Numbered from the stretch's first letter, positions 1-8,647 are shown. The stretch is 20,756 bases of DNA from Tritrichomonas foetus (GCA_001839685.1 MLAK01001327.1:1-20756); one strand, 5' to 3'. The notes: generated by a model not told the origin, from the sequence alone. A program made the numbers and translations.

Positions 1-146
1 TTTTTCATTCGTTGGTTTCATTTCTGGATATTTATAGGGGGGCGTAATGACTCAAACATAATATATATTATTATTCCCCGCCATTTAAAGGTTCACAATT
101 TTTTAAATAGTTTATTATAACTTGAATAGTTTATATAAAAAAATCC

Positions 147-151
147 TCACA
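147..151 (+). promoter_or_regulatory. Initiator (Inr) TCACA
   Basis: TCACA fits the trichomonad initiator TCA(+1)YW. The central A at 149 would be the transcription start, leaving a 4-nt leader before the ATG at 153. The position supports that ATG as the start. The match is short, so it is convincing mainly because five other genes here have the same arrangement. Confidence 0.6.
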
Positions 152-152
152 A

Positions 153-1850
153 ATGGCGACGACTTCCGTTCTTCCGCCAATACATCCCCAAGGGACTTCG
201 CTGTTAAGCAAGTCAGCACCAGTGAGTCCAAAGATAACCCGAAGGAAGGCAACAACGACAAGCGGACGCCTTCCTCCCGCCTCTCGAACTACATTAGCGT
301 TAAATCCAGACTTCAACGAATTCACCGATCCTGCCGAACTCGATGTCCAACAGCGCGATCTAAGGTCTCAAATCGCGGAGATGAGAAGATCGCTGATTCC
401 TTATAAAGAAGAATTAAAAGAATTATCATATTTAACTGATCCAACAACATACGATCCGCAAATCAAAACGATGCGAACATCAATGCAGGACCTGAAAAGA
501 GAACAGAAAGAGCTCGACGAAGAACTCGCAAATTTACGTCGGACAATTCAAGGATCTGTTTATTCTCAAAATGACATTCAAAATGATGCATTAAAACAAA
601 AATTCCATCAAAAGTCAATTGTTCTCGAACGCGTTGAAAAGGAACTCTCCAAACAAAAAGGGAAACTCGATAAAATTATGGATTCTGAAAGAAGAGAGGA
701 AATCATCAGATTGAATAAAGAATCGAAGAAACAATCCAAAAAGCTTGATGAACTTAAAAAAGAAGGTGAACAACTCTATTATGATTATATGAAACGTCTT
801 TCTATTGTTGGTGCAACTCAAACTACTGAAGAAAAAGGCGTAAGTTCATATAAAAAGAAACTGGCTGATGAAGAATACAAAAGAGATAAGAAATTAAAAG
901 AATTAAGAGTCATGCGTAATGAACATGAAAAAAAAGTGAGAGATTTGAAAGAACAAATTGAAGCGAAGAATAAAATAGCTAAAATGCGACAAGAAAGAGA
1001 AAATGTCCTTCAAGGAAGATCGAGCGTTTCAGAACCATCATATTATTCGTCTCGATCACCAAGAAGCAACAGAAGTAATAGATATGGCAATAAAAACAAC
1101 AGTAAGAGAAGAACGAACAGAAAAGGAAACTCTCGAAGAATCCGAAGAAGGAAATCAAAGACAGCAAAAAGCAGATATGATATGGATGATGATAATTACG
1201 GAAATTATGCCAAATCATGTCCAGCCAAAATGCAACCAAAGAAAAAACTTGGAAATGTTTCAACTATGTTTGATGATGAAGATACTGTTCCACATTTTGA
1301 TTACGATTTGTTTGGAATGCCTGAATCACGTAAATACACTTTTAGAAACTTATTTGAGGAAGCTTTTGAACCCAGTGAAAGAAAAGCTTCAGCAACTGCA
1401 CAAGCAAACAAATCAGGGCAAAATCCAGATAATGGCAAGAATGACACATTTGATAATATTTCCGAATGTAATTCTTCAGGTGTTTATGAACAAAGTACGA
1501 TTAAAATCCAAATTCAAGAACCTAATAAAACAAATCGAAATCCACCTTCACCAAGACCTCAAAAATCTAAATTCGTTGCACAATCTCAACCAATGAATCG
1601 AATCACATCAATAATGAATAACAATATTGATGATGATGATTACTATTATGATTATGACGACTATGATGAATTTGATGATGATGGAGAAATGAAACCTGCT
1701 CAAAAAGAATTACTCGTTCCAGAAGCAGGAGAAATCATTGGTATGAACCATCAAGATTTCGCAGTGCCGCACTTTGACTATGACATGTTTGGAATGCCAG
1801 TTGTGAAGAGAAGATCAACCTTCCGAAACATGTTTGATGAAGCTTTTTAA
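153..1850 (+). CDS. Coiled-coil protein with duplicated FDYD-FGMP motif, function unknown
   Basis: I do not recognise this 565-aa protein. Residues 1-60 are a Ser/Thr/Pro-rich basic head. Residues about 62-285 are charged and Lys/Glu-rich with heptad-like spacing, so probably coiled coil. Residues about 295-365 are very basic, with Ser-Pro sites and Arg/Lys clusters near 318-340 that could act as a nuclear or nucleic-acid-binding signal. A motif HFDYD(L/M)FGMP followed by (T)FRN(L/M)F(E/D)EAF occurs twice: at 379-405 and at 538-565, where the second copy forms the exact C-terminus. Between the copies lies low-complexity sequence including an Asp/Tyr-rich stretch near 489-514. The start is set by the TCACA initiator 4 nt upstream. 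The stop TAA reads into TAAA, a polyadenylation-type signal. A cytoskeletal or scaffold role is a guess from composition only. Confidence 0.85.
   Translation: MATTSVLPPIHPQGTSLLSKSAPVSPKITRRKATTTSGRLPPASRTTLALNPDFNEFTDPAELDVQQRDLRSQIAEMRRSLIPYKEELKELSYLTDPTTYDPQIKTMRTSMQDLKREQKELDEELANLRRTIQGSVYSQNDIQNDALKQKFHQKSIVLERVEKELSKQKGKLDKIMDSERREEIIRLNKESKKQSKKLDELKKEGEQLYYDYMKRLSIVGATQTTEEKGVSSYKKKLADEEYKRDKKLKELRVMRNEHEKKVRDLKEQIEAKNKIAKMRQERENVLQGRSSVSEPSYYSSRSPRSNRSNRYGNKNNSKRRTNRKGNSRRIRRRKSKTAKSRYDMDDDNYGNYAKSCPAKMQPKKKLGNVSTMFDDEDTVPHFDYDLFGMPESRKYTFRNLFEEAFEPSERKASATAQANKSGQNPDNGKNDTFDNISECNSSGVYEQSTIKIQIQEPNKTNRNPPSPRPQKSKFVAQSQPMNRITSIMNNNIDDDDYYYDYDDYDEFDDDGEMKPAQKELLVPEAGEIIGMNHQDFAVPHFDYDMFGMPVVKRRSTFRNMFDEAF
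1287..1367 (+). repeat. Internal copy of the duplicated FDYD-FGMP protein motif
   Basis: Encodes residues 379-405, VPHFDYDLFGMP then FRNLFEEAF. It pairs with the terminal copy at 1764-1847. The copies share most residues but differ widely at silent positions (for example cattttgattac against cactttgactat), so protein-level selection, not recent duplication, keeps them alike. Confidence 0.85.
1764..1847 (+). repeat. C-terminal copy of the FDYD-FGMP protein motif
   Basis: Encodes residues 538-565, VPHFDYDMFGMP then TFRNMFDEAF, followed directly by the stop codon. It is one residue longer than the internal copy, in the variable linker after FGMP. Confidence 0.85.
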
Positions 1851-1851
1851 A
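1848..1851 (+). terminator. TAAA polyadenylation-type signal overlapping stop
   Basis: The TAA stop is followed by A, giving the TAAA tetranucleotide that serves as polyadenylation signal in trichomonads and often overlaps the stop codon. The same arrangement occurs at four other genes in this window. Confidence 0.45.
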
Positions 1852-2274
1852 GGAAGAAAGAAAAAAGAATTCCCTTCCTAAATGTTTAGAAAATTTATTT
1901 GATAATAAAAACTAATAAAATGCGACATTTATTATCTTATTTAATTGATTTATTTAGGTTTCTTTTTCTTTTTTCAAAACAGAACAAGTTTTTCCATCAC
2001 TATAATGGAAGAGAGACAGACAAATAATACTCTCCCCCTCAAAAGTATCTTTGGAGATACAAAATCTTCAATTCATAATAATATGCTATATGATTGACTT
2101 ATGATGTGTCTTTCACCACAGTCAATTGAGAATTCTATCGATTCAGTTAATAAGCACTACTGATGAAAATTAAATATCCTCAGCGCTACTTGATAGATAG
2201 AGATAGTTATTGATTGATGATGTGATTCTTGATAATGTGGAAAGCGACCGTTTATTCCAATTATTGAGTTTTTC
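1852..2274. other. Intergenic region between two + strand genes
   Basis: AT-rich, with no coding signal I can support. It holds a compact inverted repeat, GTATCT-ttgg-AGATAC at 2045-2060, and a looser one, ATTGACT (2093-2099) with AGTCAAT (2120-2126). It should contain the 3' end of the first gene and the promoter of the GTPase gene, but I see no clean TCAYW element close to 2275. Confidence 0.5.
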
Positions 2275-4335
2275 ATGGGAAACGAGCAAGGAATACCAAT
2301 TTCACAGAATAAACAGCCGGGAATTGGATCTGTTTCTCCTTATGATCTTGAAGCTCTTATTGTTATTCGAGGAGTCCGAAAAACCGGAAAATCCTCACTT
2401 TTATCACGTATGAAAGGTCAAAAATTTGACCCGAATTACACTCCAACACCTGGTCTGGAAGTTTTCCAGTTCCCCTGGAAATTGAATTCAAGTCATTGCA
2501 ATAATGTAATGATTTCAATTTGGGATGTTGTTGAGCATTCAATTCCGTCCTCTGAAAATTCTCCTCTTCCTGATGCTACTTCTGTAGACACCCTGAAGCG
2601 TGCCAACGGTTTAGTGGTGATGATTGATTCGCGCATTCCTGAATCGATTGATTTGGCAGAAAATCTTATTTGTGAAGCACCAGAAGAGTGCCAAGTTGTT
2701 GTTTTCTCCAACTTTATTGGCGAACCGGATGTGTCTCCAGTCATTCCTGAGAAACTTCGGCAATACATTGGGAAATTTTCTTTCATTCCTGGGAGCTTGA
2801 AAACTAATCTTGGTTTAACGGATCTTGCGAAGTGGCTAGAACTTCCTTTACTTGCTGCAAAAAGAAAAATGTATGCTGATCTTTTTCGAGCAACTGATGA
2901 AGACCTTCACACAATTGAAGACATTTTTATTGATGATGCGAAAAATTATTTGACAATTGAAAGCGCTCGCGCCAAACTTCCTGTGTATAATTCGAATGTT
3001 ATAAATCCATCAAAAGTGAATTCGCATGGACAAAACAATGCAGAAAACAATCAATCAAACATTTCTATATCTGAACCACCTCCTTCCCTCCAGAGACCAT
3101 CTATCTTTGCTGAACCAATTCCAAAGAAACCAATGCCCTTCTGCAACAACACAGATCAACAACCAGCTCCAAAGAAATCAATAACTGATTTAATGAACAG
3201 TCAAAATGATGATGATTTTTGGGGAGACGAAGAAGATGAAGAAGAAGAAAAGGTTATTGTTGTAGTATCCGATGTTAGCACAACAAATCCACTTGTTCAA
3301 AATGTTCCCAAAAAACAATCCTTAACAGAAATTCGTCAACCAAATCAAACAACAACCAATACTAATAACATTTCTTATGGTAATACTAATAGCACTTCTT
3401 ATGATAATACAACTGATAAAGTTGATAATGAAAATGATTTCTGGTCAGATGAAGAGAATAATGATGATTTGAAGAATACTGAAAAAATAAATGAAAATGA
3501 AGAATTAAAACCAAATCCTTTGGTTCAAAATCTCCCTAAGACGAATGAGCAGAACAGAATTTTGTTACAACCACAAAATATTCAAAGTTTGTATCAGAAA
3601 GATAAGATAGAGATCCAAAACTCATCAATTCAGAAAAAAGAAATTGAAACAAAAGTTGAAAATGATGAAGATTTTTGGTCAGATGATCAAAATGACAAAG
3701 CAATTCAAAATCCGAATTCTCCACAAATTAATGTTAATGATCATAAAGAACAAAGAAATGAAATACAAAAGAATGAAAGTTTGAAACCAAATCCACTTGT
3801 ACAAAAAGTTCAACAAAAGCCAACTAATCCTTATCAAAACATTGTTCCAAAACAAACCACGAAAATTGTTGAATCCGTAGATGATGACGATTTCTGGAAA
3901 GTTGAAACTCCTGTCATCAGTCAAAATATTCTTAAAAAACGAGCAATGAAAAAACATTCAACTACGTCATCATCCATGGTTTCACATTTAGATTCCGAAC
4001 CTGCTTCAGTTGCAAAAAATAATTCCCAAATAAAGCAGAGGCCAGAAGTGATTCCAAAATCACAAGTCCTTCCAAGAACAATAACAACAAAATCAGAAAC
4101 AAACCCTCAACAGCAGCCCAGAATTCCAACAACAAATTTATTTCCAGATCTAGATCAAGATGGCTTTGAAATTACCAATTCAAGTATCAATTCCACACAA
4201 CAACAAACAACACCCAATCTTCAACAGCATAATCCAAATCAAGGTAAGACAGTGAGAAAGCGAAAGAAAGTGATTAAAAATAAGTCAACTGGAGTGAAAA
4301 CACAAATTTCGTCATCAAATTATGATTCAATCTAA
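2275..4335 (+). CDS. RABL6-like (RBEL1/PARF) small GTPase with long acidic tail
   Basis: The first ~215 residues match the RABL6 family of Ras-superfamily GTPases. The P-loop is GVRKTGKSSL (33-42). The switch II strand is IWDVVE, lacking the usual DxxG glycine as in animal RABL6 (WDVVD). A degenerate G4 reads FSNFIGE. The helix after the GTPase fold (LLAAKRKMYADLF..EDLHTIEDIF) also parallels animal RABL6. The remaining ~450 residues are low-complexity. They carry four acidic DFW motifs (tryptophans 316, 390, 468, 541) and three NPLVQ motifs (338-342, 414-418, 506-510), and end in a basic patch near 661-673. As I recall, human RABL6 has a related NPMV motif in its tail. The next Met (46) lies after the P-loop, so Met1 must be the start. 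The MGN start might allow N-myristoylation; that is weak inference. Animal RABL6 has been tied to cell-cycle control; the role here is unknown. Confidence 0.85.
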   Translation: MGNEQGIPISQNKQPGIGSVSPYDLEALIVIRGVRKTGKSSLLSRMKGQKFDPNYTPTPGLEVFQFPWKLNSSHCNNVMISIWDVVEHSIPSSENSPLPDATSVDTLKRANGLVVMIDSRIPESIDLAENLICEAPEECQVVVFSNFIGEPDVSPVIPEKLRQYIGKFSFIPGSLKTNLGLTDLAKWLELPLLAAKRKMYADLFRATDEDLHTIEDIFIDDAKNYLTIESARAKLPVYNSNVINPSKVNSHGQNNAENNQSNISISEPPPSLQRPSIFAEPIPKKPMPFCNNTDQQPAPKKSITDLMNSQNDDDFWGDEEDEEEEKVIVVVSDVSTTNPLVQNVPKKQSLTEIRQPNQTTTNTNNISYGNTNSTSYDNTTDKVDNENDFWSDEENNDDLKNTEKINENEELKPNPLVQNLPKTNEQNRILLQPQNIQSLYQKDKIEIQNSSIQKKEIETKVENDEDFWSDDQNDKAIQNPNSPQINVNDHKEQRNEIQKNESLKPNPLVQKVQQKPTNPYQNIVPKQTTKIVESVDDDDFWKVETPVISQNILKKRAMKKHSTTSSSMVSHLDSEPASVAKNNSQIKQRPEVIPKSQVLPRTITTKSETNPQQQPRIPTTNLFPDLDQDGFEITNSSINSTQQQTTPNLQQHNPNQGKTVRKRKKVIKNKSTGVKTQISSSNYDSI
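3208..3897 (+). repeat. Repeated DFW / NPLVQ modules in the RABL6-like tail
   Basis: The tail repeats an acidic DFW motif (DDDFWGDEE, NDFWSDEE, DEDFWSDD, DDDFWK) every 73-78 residues. The first three are followed 22-38 residues later by NPLVQ. The linkers are unrelated Asn/Gln/Lys-rich sequence. This pattern suggests repeated short linear binding motifs in a disordered chain. Confidence 0.8.
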
Positions 4336-4695
4336 TCAATTTCATTAAGAAATGAATATAAAGTGTTTATATGTTATACTAAATATTTTTCTATCCTCAA
4401 TATTCCTTGTTATTTATTCCAATTCCATCTAATCGATTATTTAGAAATATCATTTATGATGAAAAATTTTGGATAATTGTTGATGTACAATCATAGTACA
4501 TTTGTTATCATCAAACCATATTCATCAAAGAACATTTGCATGAGATATGTTAGATTACGATAAACAGGACCAAGTTGTCGCTGTGAAAACAAATTAATTT
4601 AGTATTCGATTGAATTTCGGAGAATTTTAAAGAATCAGCATCAACAAAAGAAGAAGAAGAAGGATTTTTAGATGACAAACAAACTAAAAAGATAA
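4336..4695. other. Convergent intergenic region
   Basis: Lies between the 3' ends of the RABL6-like gene (+) and the BTB gene (-). It is AT-rich, with a small inverted repeat ATGTAC-aatcata-GTACAT near 4480-4500 and a short GAA run (about 4648-4662). TAAA occurs about 25 nt after the RABL6-like stop. I see no gene in it. Confidence 0.5.
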
Positions 4696-6273
4696 TTATC
4701 TATTATAATAAATTCCAAAAAATTCTATGTTTGTAAGTTCAATGTGATGTCTGTTTTGTGAAGTTGGTCCAGTTATTTTAAGTCTTAAATAACGGAATTT
4801 CATAGCTTGTGTAGGTTGATAAATTTCAAATGTTGCAACTTTCAAATGCTCACATAAAATTGGATCATTTTCATGACGATCAAGTTCAATCCATTTGGTT
4901 TTCTTTTTTGATCCTTCCAAAACCCAAGACTTTAGATAATCTGGGTATTCTAAATCACATGAAGATCTAATTGAATAATGTGTTAAGGAAACAAAATGAT
5001 CTTTGAATTCAAAACAAATAAATGAACTCTTAGCATCTTTAGAAAGATAATTTATTGTGGTATTTTGATAATCAAAAAGCGATGAAAATGAATCACTATT
5101 AATATTTCCGGTAACTTCCACAATTTCTGGATCACATACATTTTTTCCTTTCGTTTCGGTTAATTTGGATATAATTCCTTTCATTGGATTATTTTGGTCA
5201 AATTCTGCAATAAATTCAACTTTTCCTAATTTACACACTCGATGCATAGCTGTAGTGAATTGTTTTTGAATGATATTGATTTGACTAGAGAGCTGATCAA
5301 TCAGACGTTTTTGTTCTAAAATACAATTTTGATGTGATTTCAATTGTTCTTTCATTTCTTCATGTTCAAATTTAATTTCTTTATTCTGGATTTCCAATTG
5401 TTTATTATTTTCAAGTAATATTTTTATTAAATAATCCGAATGCTTGGGTTGATAATTATCACTAAATATTGGATTTGTTAGTAATTCTTCAATTTCTTCA
5501 AGGCTCATTTTCTCATAATCTAAAACGCATGATAACATCATAACACTTTTGTATTCATCATGGTTCACTTCATTTCCAATTACACTTTCTTTTAGGTTTT
5601 TCTTCTCATTAATATTGTCTTTCTCATTTTTCTTTATACTTTTACCATCATTTTGAAATGTTGTGTTGAAAATATCAATTATGAAGCGAAAAAGAAGATG
5701 ATGATCACGAATGATTCGATTTGGGGAATTTAGGATTCGAAATAATACTTCAGTTTCAACATTTTTTAGGAGACCACTTTGAATACTTTCATCCAAGTGT
5801 CTCGAAATAAAATCTTCCTTTGCAAAATATGATTGATCTGACTCGTGATTTTCGCTGAGAATTACAAGCATTTCATTTACGATTGAATGAATATCTGGGC
5901 GTGAATATAGATATTCTTTCAATGATAAGTAAAGCTCATTATATTCATATTTATAACTCATATCTAAATATTCGAAAATATTTGCCGGATCCACTTCAAG
6001 GTGACCTGTCGTCATGGAATTAATAAATTTTTCAAAGTGTTCAATGGAGTATTTATCTTTTATAGTTACTTCATTTGTCATTGAATATACTTTCATCTTG
6101 AAAAAGTAGTTGCATTTCAAAAAAAGCAATTTTTGTGAAGTTTCTATTCTTTTCCCATTATAGATTATTGTAAAATCATGAGTGAATCCCTCTTGCTTTA
6201 CTATAAGATCATATGTTTGATTCTTATTGTCACTATTAGAATCATGAATAAGGGATTTTGGCATGGAACTCAT
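4696..6273 (-). CDS. BTB/POZ, coiled coil, F5/8 type C (discoidin-like) domain protein
   Basis: A 525-aa protein of a trichomonad-style architecture. Residues about 28-125 look like a BTB/POZ fold (FTIIYNGKRIETSQKLLFLKC.., then helices ending EYNELYLSLKEYL). About 130-285 is a helical BACK-like region containing NRIIRDHHLLFRFI. Residues 285-345 are probable coiled coil. About 362-523 is an F5/8 type C-like beta domain, with THYSIRS, YLKSWVLEGS, WIELDR, FRYLRLKITGP and the closing IEFFG. There is no signal peptide, so unlike secreted discoidin domains this one is probably intracellular. BTB proteins commonly dimerise and can act as Cullin-3 adaptors; whether this one does is unknown. Met1 lies 12 nt after a TCATT initiator; Met4 is a possible alternative. 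It is divergent from the gene at 6435 with a 161-bp shared upstream region. Confidence 0.8.
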   Translation of the reverse strand: MSSMPKSLIHDSNSDNKNQTYDLIVKQEGFTHDFTIIYNGKRIETSQKLLFLKCNYFFKMKVYSMTNEVTIKDKYSIEHFEKFINSMTTGHLEVDPANIFEYLDMSYKYEYNELYLSLKEYLYSRPDIHSIVNEMLVILSENHESDQSYFAKEDFISRHLDESIQSGLLKNVETEVLFRILNSPNRIIRDHHLLFRFIIDIFNTTFQNDGKSIKKNEKDNINEKKNLKESVIGNEVNHDEYKSVMMLSCVLDYEKMSLEEIEELLTNPIFSDNYQPKHSDYLIKILLENNKQLEIQNKEIKFEHEEMKEQLKSHQNCILEQKRLIDQLSSQINIIQKQFTTAMHRVCKLGKVEFIAEFDQNNPMKGIISKLTETKGKNVCDPEIVEVTGNINSDSFSSLFDYQNTTINYLSKDAKSSFICFEFKDHFVSLTHYSIRSSCDLEYPDYLKSWVLEGSKKKTKWIELDRHENDPILCEHLKVATFEIYQPTQAMKFRYLRLKITGPTSQNRHHIELTNIEFFGIYYNR

Positions 6274-6282
6274 TGAAAGGGG

Positions 6283-6287
6283 AATGA
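6283..6287 (-). promoter_or_regulatory. Initiator (Inr) TCATT for the BTB gene
   Basis: On the minus strand this reads TCATT, a TCAYW match. A+1 would be at 6285, giving a 12-nt leader before the ATG at 6273. Confidence 0.6.
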
Positions 6288-6434
6288 ATAATAGAACTAA
6301 AAAATGTCAGCGAGTCAACTTTTTATATGTATATTCAATATAATTGAATGTATTTGACCAATTATTAATCAAAAAAGTCATCGATTTTTCAATAGTCTAT
6401 TTTAGCTTTTTAAGTCTTTATTTAGTCTTAAAAA

Positions 6435-7925
6435 ATGGGAAATGATGATGAATATCTCCAGCCTACCCACCCAAAATCGATCCCATATTTTAAGAAAAAT
6501 ATCTCTCTGACTGATCCGTGTAATGTCCAACGGAAAAGAAAATGGAACCCATTTATTGATCATTTTACTCAACTTGGCATCATCAGACCAAAGCCAAATG
6601 TTTTTATAAAAATACCTAAACAAACATTAGAAGCAAATAAAACATCAAATCACAAAAAATTTGAATTAGCATCATCACATTATAAAAAAGATGACAATAT
6701 CATCAAATATCCATCATCTGATCTTCTTCCCAATCTGAAAGATCAAAGGAAAGAAAATCTGTATAATTTTTTATTGATAGCATTGAAAAATCCACATTTT
6801 TTTATTTTTCCTAAGCAAGCATCGTTTTTACACCAAGAAAGAAACTCTAAAGACCAACTTTATCATGAAATTTTCAAAGATTTGTATGACAATCACAACG
6901 CGACAAATGACTTCTTAAAAAGCTTCATTGACAAATATCCAAGTCGACCAGCTCTTTTCGCAGATCAGTTTGGTATAAACTCGAAAGATAAATCAAAACG
7001 TGAAGTTGAACATTTATTTAAAAAATTCCAACTAGATATAATCAAAGGTGCAAATTATTTTTCATATAAATTAACAAGAATTATTCAAAACCCTCAATCA
7101 CAAAGAATCATTGATTCAAGAAGTGAGAACATGAAGGAAAAAAATGACTCTTTACCAAATCAAAAAAATGGAAGTATTTTATTTAACTCGCATCATTTCA
7201 CTGTTAATAGCCACATAAAAACAAATAATCTTAATAACAATCTTAATAATAGTTTTAATAATAATCTTAATAACGATGATGATAGGCCAAAAGTTAATAC
7301 TATTAATTTTGTTTCTGATATAGAAGATTCGATTGATGAAATGGATTTCCGGCTTGCAATTAAAAAAACACAAATAATGAACCAGAAATTTAAAAAGGTG
7401 ACAATGCCTATTAGTAATAATAAAAGAATTAAACCGCTTATTAGTTCAACACCAAGTGATCAAGGATTTGTGAACATTTATACGTCATTACCAAATGAAA
7501 AGACACAAATTCTGAATTCCACAGATTTTGTTCCGCGCTTGGATATTTTGTCGTTCATTGGATTCAAAATTTCAAAGGGCATTCAAGATCAAACGGAATT
7601 CACAAAGCAAGAAGTTTTGTCTTATCAACATGGAAAAAGACAAATTTCACATAGGCATATATTGAAAAAAGCAGACATGTATTTCGAGAAAAGGAAACAA
7701 GACAGTTCTGATCTTTATCAAAACGCCAATCGCGATAATTATTCAATGGGAAACAGAGATAATTCTGCTAATGGGAATTCCAATCCTTTTTCGGAAATTT
7801 ATCATAATCAAAAATTTGTCACATCAATTACAAAAATTGAATTTGATAGAGATACTACTTCTAAAGATAATGACGATAAAGAAACAGATTTAAGCGATTC
7901 AAGTAGCACTGATTCATTCTTCTAA
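6435..7925 (+). CDS. Unrecognised 496-aa protein with Asn-rich repeat
   Basis: I do not recognise this gene. The N-terminal ~70 residues are basic and Pro-containing. Residues about 105-220 look folded and helical (for example LYNFLLIALKNPHFFIFPKQ and FLKSFIDKYPSRPALFADQF). Residues 265-280 are an NLNN tandem repeat. About 350-395 holds a more hydrophobic patch (FVPRLDILSFIGFKI). The C-terminus is Asn/Asp/Ser-rich and ends SSSTDSFF. I see no transmembrane span or signal peptide. It starts MGND, a possible but weak N-myristoylation context. I found no TCAYW initiator close upstream, so the start rests on frame alone. The stop overlaps TAAA. The length and sustained open frame in AT-rich DNA argue that it is real. 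Confidence 0.75.
   Translation: MGNDDEYLQPTHPKSIPYFKKNISLTDPCNVQRKRKWNPFIDHFTQLGIIRPKPNVFIKIPKQTLEANKTSNHKKFELASSHYKKDDNIIKYPSSDLLPNLKDQRKENLYNFLLIALKNPHFFIFPKQASFLHQERNSKDQLYHEIFKDLYDNHNATNDFLKSFIDKYPSRPALFADQFGINSKDKSKREVEHLFKKFQLDIIKGANYFSYKLTRIIQNPQSQRIIDSRSENMKEKNDSLPNQKNGSILFNSHHFTVNSHIKTNNLNNNLNNSFNNNLNNDDDRPKVNTINFVSDIEDSIDEMDFRLAIKKTQIMNQKFKKVTMPISNNKRIKPLISSTPSDQGFVNIYTSLPNEKTQILNSTDFVPRLDILSFIGFKISKGIQDQTEFTKQEVLSYQHGKRQISHRHILKKADMYFEKRKQDSSDLYQNANRDNYSMGNRDNSANGNSNPFSEIYHNQKFVTSITKIEFDRDTTSKDNDDKETDLSDSSSTDSFF
7227..7274 (+). repeat. 12-nt tandem repeat, four copies, coding for NLNN
   Basis: Four contiguous 12-nt units: AATCTTAATAAC, AATCTTAATAAT, AGTTTTAATAAT, AATCTTAATAAC. They encode NLNN-NLNN-SFNN-NLNN at residues 265-280. 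The near identity at DNA level points to recent slippage expansion inside a disordered linker. Confidence 0.9.
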
Positions 7926-7926
7926 A
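7923..7926 (+). terminator. TAAA polyadenylation-type signal overlapping stop
   Basis: TAA stop followed by A. This is the trichomonad-type polyadenylation tetranucleotide overlapping the stop codon. Confidence 0.45.
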
Positions 7927-8552
7927 AATGCGAATTTTCTTTGTAAAAAGCGAATTTTATAATTATAATAATTATTATTTTCAGTTTTATTCTTCTTTCA
8001 ACATTTTGTATTTTTGATGAAATCGTCACTTTTGTAGACAACAAATATTTGTTTGGCATAATTCGACAATTTTAGGTGAAATGCAGTGTTAGTAGTTTCT
8101 TACTTGGAACTTATCTTGTGACTGTGGAAGAAATGTTGAAATTACGTTGAATACAAATATTATAAAACATATGATTTTAACAAAGTGAACAAATTTACCA
8201 AGAATAACAAGTTATAACAAATATGAAACGATTTTTAGTTAATTATTAATTGGAAACAATTGAAAACAAAACTCTATATTGTAGATTTATTATCATCAAA
8301 AATTGTTCATTTAATTGATCGATATTTGATTAATATACAGAAAGAATATTTTTCAAATTCATTTTGTTTTTGTTTAGACAGAAATGTCAATGAACAAAAA
8401 ATGGAAAAGGATGGAAAAGAGGGAAAGAAGAAGCAGTCACAATTGATAATGTTTTTTTCGAGATTTGATTAATAAATTCTATATTATGAAAAGATTTATA
8501 TCAATAATTCTATCAATGATTTCAAAAAATATATAAGCGAAGATATTATTTG
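7927..8552. other. Convergent intergenic region
   Basis: Very AT-rich spacer between two 3' ends. GCGAATTTT is directly repeated just after the upstream gene (about 7930 and 7950). The longest open frame (8260-8472, 70 codons) would need a TTG start, has no initiator and encodes low-complexity sequence, so I do not call it a gene. Confidence 0.5.
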
Positions 8553-8636
8553 ATCAAATAAATAGAATCAAATTAATAAAATAAAATTAATAGTATCAAA
8601 TAAATAGTATCAAATAAATAGTATCAAATAAATAGA
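8553..8636. repeat. 14-bp tandem repeat, six in-phase units
   Basis: The unit is ATCAAATAAATAGT. Units start at 8553, 8567, 8581, 8595, 8609 and 8623. The copies at 8595 and 8609 are identical, those at 8553 and 8623 differ from them by one base (final A), and those at 8567 and 8581 are diverged but keep the 14-bp period. A further degenerate unit at 8637-8650 would run into the DPP III stop codon. The array lies in the 3' flank of the DPP III gene. Confidence 0.85.
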
Positions 8637-8647
8637 ATCATATTCAT

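Noticed and set aside
1003..1596. 197-codon overlapping frame inside the first gene
   Set aside because: It lies within a long gene in another frame, has no initiator and only composition-driven sequence.
4648..4662. GAA trinucleotide run
   Set aside because: Too short to be more than ordinary simple sequence.
8260..8472. 70-codon open frame in the convergent spacer
   Set aside because: It needs a TTG start, has no initiator, is low-complexity and matches nothing recognisable.
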